Source of the DNA: Phoronis ovalis
Taxonomy: Eukaryota > Phoronida > Phoronidae
DNA: 11,753 nucleotides
Direction of reading: 5' to 3'
NCBI GenBank assembly: GCA_028565635.1
Contig: JAOXYB010050580.1
Coordinates: 1-11,753, forward strand
Positions 8,285 to 11,753 of this stretch are shown here, piece after piece. The notes below the pieces were generated by a model. That model ran no database searches. It saw only the letters and a list, made by a program, of their open reading frames with translations, and was not told the DNA's origin. The translations under genes were made by a program, and so were the position numbers. How positions within the stretch are numbered: the stretch's first letter is position 1; each line of letters begins with the position of its first letter.

Positions 8285-8375
8285 ATGGCAACGTTACGGG
8301 CAGAGATAGTACTAGTTTATGGATTCATTTTAACATTTGGGAGTGCAATCTTACGAAATCACTCTTTAGCTACAG
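8285..8375 (+). CDS. Signal-peptide first exon of a second secreted-protein gene (partial)
   Basis: ATG at 8285 lies in an optimal context (ACCATGG) and opens a 30-codon leader: a short basic start (MATLRAE), the hydrophobic core IVLVYGFILTFGSA, then polar residues. The frame ends at AG|gtaaat in phase 1, the same phase as exon 1 of the lectin-sushi gene at 1093. An in-frame ATG at 8264 has a poor context (T at -3) and is less likely. The peptide does not align with the first gene's leader beyond general character. A tandem gene of the same phase-1 modular type is the natural reading. It could also be an alternative first exon, or a false exon made of a chance leader and donor. No domain exon for it can be recognised in the remaining window. 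Confidence 0.5.
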
Positions 8376-8475
8376 GTAAATGTGCTTTTGTAACAACCAC
8401 AGTTAAAATAATTTTTTGCAGCCAGACTGATAGATATAAGTCGTTATTTTTTTTTCATGCATATGTCCTTTTCAG

Positions 8476-8531
8476 CGTCAGATACTCGTGCAGCACCTGA
8501 AATTACGTTCTACCGATTGCGAACTTGTTGA
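8476..8531 (+). CDS. Candidate terminal exon following the 8285 signal exon
   Basis: A pyrimidine-rich tract followed by ttttcag ends at 8475. Joined in phase 1 to the signal exon, it gives 18 codons, ASDTRAAPEITFYRLRTC, and then a TGA stop (8529-8531). Together they would encode a precursor of about 48 residues with a short secreted tail containing a single cysteine. Three AGs in a row (8475, 8481, 8493) are in the same frame and would all be acceptable acceptors. I recognise no family, and an intron of only 100 bases is short compared with those of the first gene. The true second exon may instead lie outside the window. Confidence 0.2.
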
Positions 8532-9719
8532 TAAGTAAAATACAAACTGTGTAGTTGTTACGGTTTATAAATTGTCTTTGTGCTGATATTACTTATTAGT
8601 TTAATTTTTATGTTAATTAATACAACACTAAAATATTCATAATGCTGAAACAAATTTGAGATTTTACGATTGTTTTAAAATGCTTAATAACAAATATTAA
8701 CGATGCCGGGCTAGAACTAAACTTCTTACGGAAAGTTGAAACAGCGTGAGACGAAATGTTAACAAGAGTTTTTTGCCATTTAACTGCCATTGTTGAAAAG
8801 TATGTTGACAAAAAACATTTCAATACGAGACTAATGATAAAATATTTTGGTTCAAAGAGTATGAGACGAAACGCTAAAAATTAAATTATCGTAATTTGAT
8901 GCCTTCACCTTTTATAGAAATAATTTTGGTTATTTAGGAGAAATATTTCAGCCAAATAAAATAAAATACTGCATGGCAATGATGAAATGTATTAAAGGTA
9001 AAAAAATTCAACAATTGATCAATAGCAGGTATTAAACAAATCCCTTAAAAATATGAAATACGTTTTAACTAAAAAAAATAATAGATTAATAGTCGCAGGC
9101 CTATTTTATGTCGCACAGCATTACAAGAAGTTCCGAATAAAGAGAAAAGCATGCAAGCAAAATTAAAAAATTAACGAAAACATTTCTGTATATATATTAC
9201 ACCAATATATTACAGTATCAGCAACAAATTAAAAATTTCATATAGCTACGGCATTTTTTTTAATTTGATTTCTAAGATCAATATATATATATATATATGC
9301 TTTTAGATATAAACTTGCATGTTTTTAGACTTTGGTACTACAGTAATTATGGATATTGTGTATCTAGTCATCAGGAATAAATCAAGCAAGTTTATTTCGA
9401 AATTAGTATCAAATAACATTTCACAAGTTTGTTAGTAAATGATTTCAGGAATATATCTGTAAAAGTCGATCACTGTTTTTCATCATAGCATTCCCCGCTG
9501 AAGTATCGACACACTTAATTCGAAAGGAATATGTTTACGGATTTTGATATGAAGGTTAAAATTCACAACGAAGCACAGAGCAGGGAACGGAAGCAAGGGG
9601 GTAGAAACCTTTTTTCAAACTGCGATATAGATTTAGTGATTTAATTATTCATACCGATTTTAGTTGCAATCGTTTACCAAGAACTTAATTATTGATCTGA
9701 AGCGAATTTGAAACTTTAG
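8532..9719. other. Non-coding stretch
   Basis: AT-rich, with no exon supported on either strand. It includes a TA run (9280-9298) and two related segments containing gagacgaaa at about 8748 and 8862. The - strand frame at 8617-8823 is dismissed as chance. AATAAA strings near 8955 could act as poly(A) signals but have no clear gene to serve. Confidence 0.5.
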
Positions 9720-9728
9720 ACTCTAGGG
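9720..9728. repeat. Left 9-bp target site duplication (ACTCTAGGG)
   Basis: ACTCTAGGG at 9720-9728 is repeated exactly at 10560-10568, immediately outside the termini of the 831-bp element. The bases on the far side of each copy differ, so the duplication is exactly nine bases. Confidence 0.88.
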
Positions 9729-9879
9729 TAGACTTGCTCAAATCCCTATGAACTTAAAAAAATTAAAAAAAAAAAAAAAATGTTTATTTCTCTTTTTTAT
9801 GTGTTTTACATCAGTGTTTTTAATTATCTCGAAATTTTTTTTTTTTACTATCATATATATGTTGAGTGTTAGCCGTCCA
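9729..9879 (+). repeat. Left terminal inverted repeat of the 831-bp element
   Basis: Contains the terminus, an A-rich tract (9756-9780), a conserved central block, a T run, a short TA run and the inner edge ccgtcca. Near each edge it carries inverted copies of one 12-mer: caaatccctatg at 9739-9750 and catagggacttg at 9878-9889, which match at 11 of 12 positions. Confidence 0.85.
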
Positions 9880-9981
9880 TAGGGACTTGTAAAGTTCGCA
9901 CTCTGCGACCGTAGCGCCACCTTACACCATCCTGAATTCCGGAGGGTGACGTCATCTATATCCGCCATATTGGACTTATCG
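9880..9981. other. GC-richer block with palindromic CRE-like site and outward open frame
   Basis: This piece of the element interior is much richer in G and C than its surroundings. It holds the palindrome TGACGTCA (9947-9954), the consensus CRE for CREB/ATF factors, and ccgccat (9962-9968), which resembles a YY1 site. On the - strand an ATG at 9968-9966 opens a frame (MADIDDVTLRNSGWCK...) that runs through the block and on into the left inverted repeat. I recognise no protein family. It may be a captured promoter or 5' gene fragment, or an ordinary part of the transposon. Confidence 0.35.
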
Positions 9982-10280
9982 TTGATTGATTGATTGAATT
10001 TATTTGGCAAATTTCATTAAAATACATACAATACATGCAGCAAAATAAAATAAGCCCAGGATGGCACAGAAAGTCTAACGACTTATTTACACTATGGTCC
10101 TCCAATAAACAAATTACAACAAACAAATTACACACTACAAACCAAATTTACAATTTAGACATTAATGATTAACAATTACTTTAAAACAAGGAACAAACAT
10201 AAGTACATGATTCAACATTTAGTAAAAAATATAATCACCTTCGTCCTCTAGCACCATATTACTGTACATAAAACCTTTTA
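9982..10280 (-). mobile_element. 3' tail of a non-LTR (LINE-like) retrotransposon, inside the 831-bp element
   Basis: Read on the - strand, the segment ends with AATAAA (10004-9999) followed by a TCAATCAATCAATCAA-type microsatellite tail (9997-9982). This is the usual 3' structure of several LINE clades, which end in short tandem repeats rather than poly(A). About 70 bases upstream on the same strand is a small hairpin, aagtc-gtta-gactt (about 10085-10072). LINE 3' UTRs often carry such a hairpin for reverse-transcriptase recognition. No reverse transcriptase remains, as expected for a 5'-truncated copy. The inner boundary near 10280 is a guess. Confidence 0.5.
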
Positions 10281-10328
10281 CTTTAGATCACACGTGTTAT
10301 ATTTTTGTTGCATATCTTTCGTTATAAA

Positions 10329-10424
10329 ATGGATATTGAGAGAGCAATTGAGCATGGAATTCGTTGTGTAGGCTTCGAAGCACTGTATGAAGAGCAGTGG
10401 AAGGTTGTGGACGGCAAACACCCA
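10329..10424 (+). pseudogene. RecQ-helicase-like N-terminal fragment captured in the transposon
   Basis: ATG at 10329 opens a frame of balanced, codon-like sequence, MDIERAIEHGIRCVGFEA and then LYEEQWKVVDGKHP, before running into the TA tract; the stop is at 10473-10475. The pattern (acidic amphipathic start, G-F-x-x-L-x-x-E-Q) resembles the region just upstream of the Walker A motif in RecQ-type helicases, where F..L+.EQ is the Q-motif-like motif 0. The Walker A motif and everything after it are absent. Coding character stops at the boundary of the right inverted repeat (10408), as expected for a gene fragment trapped inside a transposon. The stretch is short, and identification by motif alone is weak. 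It could be an unrelated peptide. Confidence 0.3.
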
Positions 10425-10559
10425 ACATATATATATATATATATGATAGTAAAAAAAAAATTTCGAGATAATTAAAAACACTGATGTATTAAAAGACATA
10501 AAAAAGAGAATTAAATATAATTTTTTTTTTTTATGTTCACAAGGACTTGAGCAAGTCTA
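10408..10559 (-). repeat. Right terminal inverted repeat of the 831-bp element
   Basis: Reverse complement of 9729-9879 with small gaps. It has a longer TA tract (10427-10444) than the left arm. Near the terminus it includes the 14-bp near-palindrome gacttgagcaagtc, which can form its own small hairpin. Confidence 0.85.
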
Positions 10560-10568
10560 ACTCTAGGG
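10560..10568. repeat. Right 9-bp target site duplication (ACTCTAGGG)
   Basis: Exact copy of 9720-9728. Confidence 0.88.
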
Positions 10569-11273
10569 ACACAGCTCATGGTTTATTCAACGCTTAGCTT
10601 GAATTAAATAGAAGTTTCTTCTTCCAATATATTTTATGACCAGCTGATACATACATACACCAGTACATACCGGTACATACTTTATATTACAATTAAAAAA
10701 GTGTAAAATAAAATGATTCAGTTAACTGCCCCGCCCCAATTCCTGGTGTTTTTTAATTATTCAAAGGATAAACATGTGTCTGTAAAGTAATCATGGTATC
10801 ATTGGTAAATGCTATATTCGTGACGTTTCGTTTTTTTATAATAATTAAGTTTAAAAGAACAAAGAGTTTAACCAGGAATCTTTCCCCTGACCCAATACTA
10901 ATTAACAGTCATAAAAGCTGAGTCTCTGAGTTCGTTGCAAAAACTGACGAAAGATTATATTTTCCGTCCAACAATTAACTGAACGCCAAGAGCATAGATA
11001 AAAACAATTGAATAAGGACAATACTTTGATCCCTAACCTATACAACTGTTACAAATATATCTGATCTTAGTTTGTGTCAAGAAAGAAAAAACCCAAAAAT
11101 ATAAAATACGCGGTAAGGGGTTACGATCGTTTCGCCATCTTAAATACATCTTCTTGCAATAAATTAAAAGGATAACAGGTAACAGATCCACAGTAACTGG
11201 TGCTAAAAAATAAAACAAATAAAAAAAATGTAGATAAATATATTTGAGGGCTATAGGAGAGCACTGGGGTCTG
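10569..11273. other. Non-coding stretch
   Basis: AT-rich DNA with short acatac repeats near 10649-10680 and no supported exon. The - strand frame at 11033-11335 begins inside the tandem repeat field to the right (its KKMASKRKC-type start is repeat sequence) and shows no domain, so it is not called. Confidence 0.5.
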
Positions 11274-11475
11274 TTAAGTCCGAGCAGCGAGCATTTTCTT
11301 TTGGAGGCCATTTTTTTTAACTTGCCGCGAGGCATTTTCTTTTGGCGCCGTTTTTTTTCTTAACACTTACCGCCGAGATTTTTTTCTGGCGACCTGTTTT
11401 CCTTTTTGGTTGTTAATTTTTCTTGTTAAGTGCGAGCAGCGAACATTGCCAATTTTTAAGTACGAGCATTGCACC
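11274..11475. repeat. Degenerate tandem repeats, two nested periods
   Basis: A unit beginning cgag, followed by (g)cattttctttt or a diverged form, tgg(c/a)g-cc and a T run, recurs at 11288, 11328 and 11374, a period of 40-46 bases. A longer phrase, ttaagt(c/g)cgagcagcga(g/a)catt, occurs at about 11274 and 11426, and ttaagtacgagcatt at about 11456, which suggests that the whole block was itself duplicated. It is markedly richer in C and G than the neighbouring DNA. No function can be assigned. Confidence 0.65.
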
Positions 11476-11753
11476 GTGGGTGGTAGCCCCATACCCCTCA
11501 CATATTTCTACTTTTGCTATTCGGGGTCATAATTTGGACTTCAAAAATCCCACAAAGCAGGAGATCTGTTGATAATTTCTATGTGTTTCTTGGCATTTTT
11601 GTGTGATTGACCATTTGGTGATAAGTGTGAATAATTCATTATATGTTTGTGGTTCAATCCGGGACGGTTCAATCCCGGGGGGTACTCAAGGTATTTTTTG
11701 GTGGGAGTGTGCAGCCCAGTTGAAAATTTTGGATTTGGATTGTATACTTCTTA
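11476..11753. repeat. Probable dispersed repeat, cut by the window end
   Basis: Contains a 15-bp-spaced direct repeat of ggttcaatcc (11651-11660 and 11666-11675), then a C/G run (cccggggggtactc) and a G/T-rich stretch (ggtgggagtgtgcagccca). Strings of the form cggggggtactc...ggtggg.gtgtgc.gccc are, from memory, common in interspersed repeats of cnidarian and deuterostome invertebrate genomes. No boundary or coding frame is visible. Confidence 0.35.

Larger units (their letters stand above)
9729..10559. mobile_element. 831-bp non-autonomous Mutator-like / foldback-like element with ~150-bp terminal inverted repeats
   Basis: The left end (9729-9879) matches the reverse complement of the right end (10408-10559) over about 150 bases, with small gaps in the poly-A and TA tracts. 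It starts TAGACTTGCTCAA at each terminus and includes long blocks such as catcagtgtttttaattatc. A perfect 9-bp duplication (ACTCTAGGG) flanks it. Long inverted repeats with 9-bp duplications are the hallmark of Mutator-like elements. Foldback elements and Merlin are less likely alternatives. There is no transposase. The interior is a patchwork described in separate entries: a GC-richer block, a non-LTR retrotransposon 3' tail, and a helicase-like coding scrap. The arms differ at many positions, so this copy is older than the 358-bp element. Confidence 0.88.

Noticed and set aside
9738-10010. 90-codon - strand frame across the left arm of the 831-bp element
   Set aside because: As a whole it is a chimera of LINE tail, interior block and inverted repeat with a poly-Phe end from the A tract. 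Only the middle part is worth a look and is listed separately.
11033-11335. 100-codon - strand frame near the right end
   Set aside because: Its start is degenerate tandem repeat and the rest is low-complexity AT-rich sequence without a domain.
11651-11675. tRNA-like B box (ggttcaatcc, twice), suggesting a tRNA gene or SINE
   Set aside because: No A box lies at the right distance, and the stem around the loop pairs over only about three bases. It is better read as a small direct repeat.

Overview
The window is animal (invertebrate metazoan) nuclear DNA. It is strongly AT-rich, with long non-coding stretches, GT-AG introns, TA microsatellites, non-autonomous transposons and a secreted multidomain protein built from small symmetrical exons. 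A SUEL-type lectin domain joined to a sushi domain is typical of marine invertebrates such as cnidarians, molluscs and invertebrate deuterostomes. The phylum cannot be fixed from this sequence. No bacterial-style operon, tRNA, rRNA or CRISPR array was seen.

Left third (1-3340): after about 1.1 kb of non-coding DNA, a gene on the + strand begins at 1093. Three exons are well supported: a signal-peptide exon (1093-1144), a rhamnose/galactose-binding SUEL lectin exon (2156-2461) and a sushi/CCP exon (3146-3340). All junctions are phase 1, so the reading frame stays open through 184 codons. The 3' end is not located. A 48-nt phase-1 candidate exon lies at 4891-4938.

Middle (3341-8284): mostly non-coding and rich in repeats. 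It holds a short tandem duplication (4048-4079), a degenerate repeat field (about 4330-4700), a hammerhead-like hairpin on the - strand (5784-5825), a C/G-rich dispersed-repeat-like patch (about 6043-6200), and a 358-bp inverted-repeat transposon (6916-7273) bounded by a perfect 9-bp target duplication.

Right third (8285-11753): a second phase-1 signal-peptide exon at 8285-8375 suggests that another secreted-protein gene starts here, possibly a tandem relative of the first. Downstream lies an 831-bp Mutator-like or foldback-like element (9729-10559) with terminal inverted repeats of about 150 bp and a perfect 9-bp target duplication. Its interior is a mosaic: the 3' tail of a non-LTR retrotransposon on the - strand, a short RecQ-helicase-like coding fragment, and a GC-richer block with a palindromic CRE site. 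The window ends in degenerate tandem repeats (11274-11475) and a probable dispersed repeat that continues past the edge.

The best biology here is the lectin-sushi gene with an altered carbohydrate-site motif, and the two 9-bp-duplicating non-autonomous transposons, one of which seems to have collected foreign fragments.
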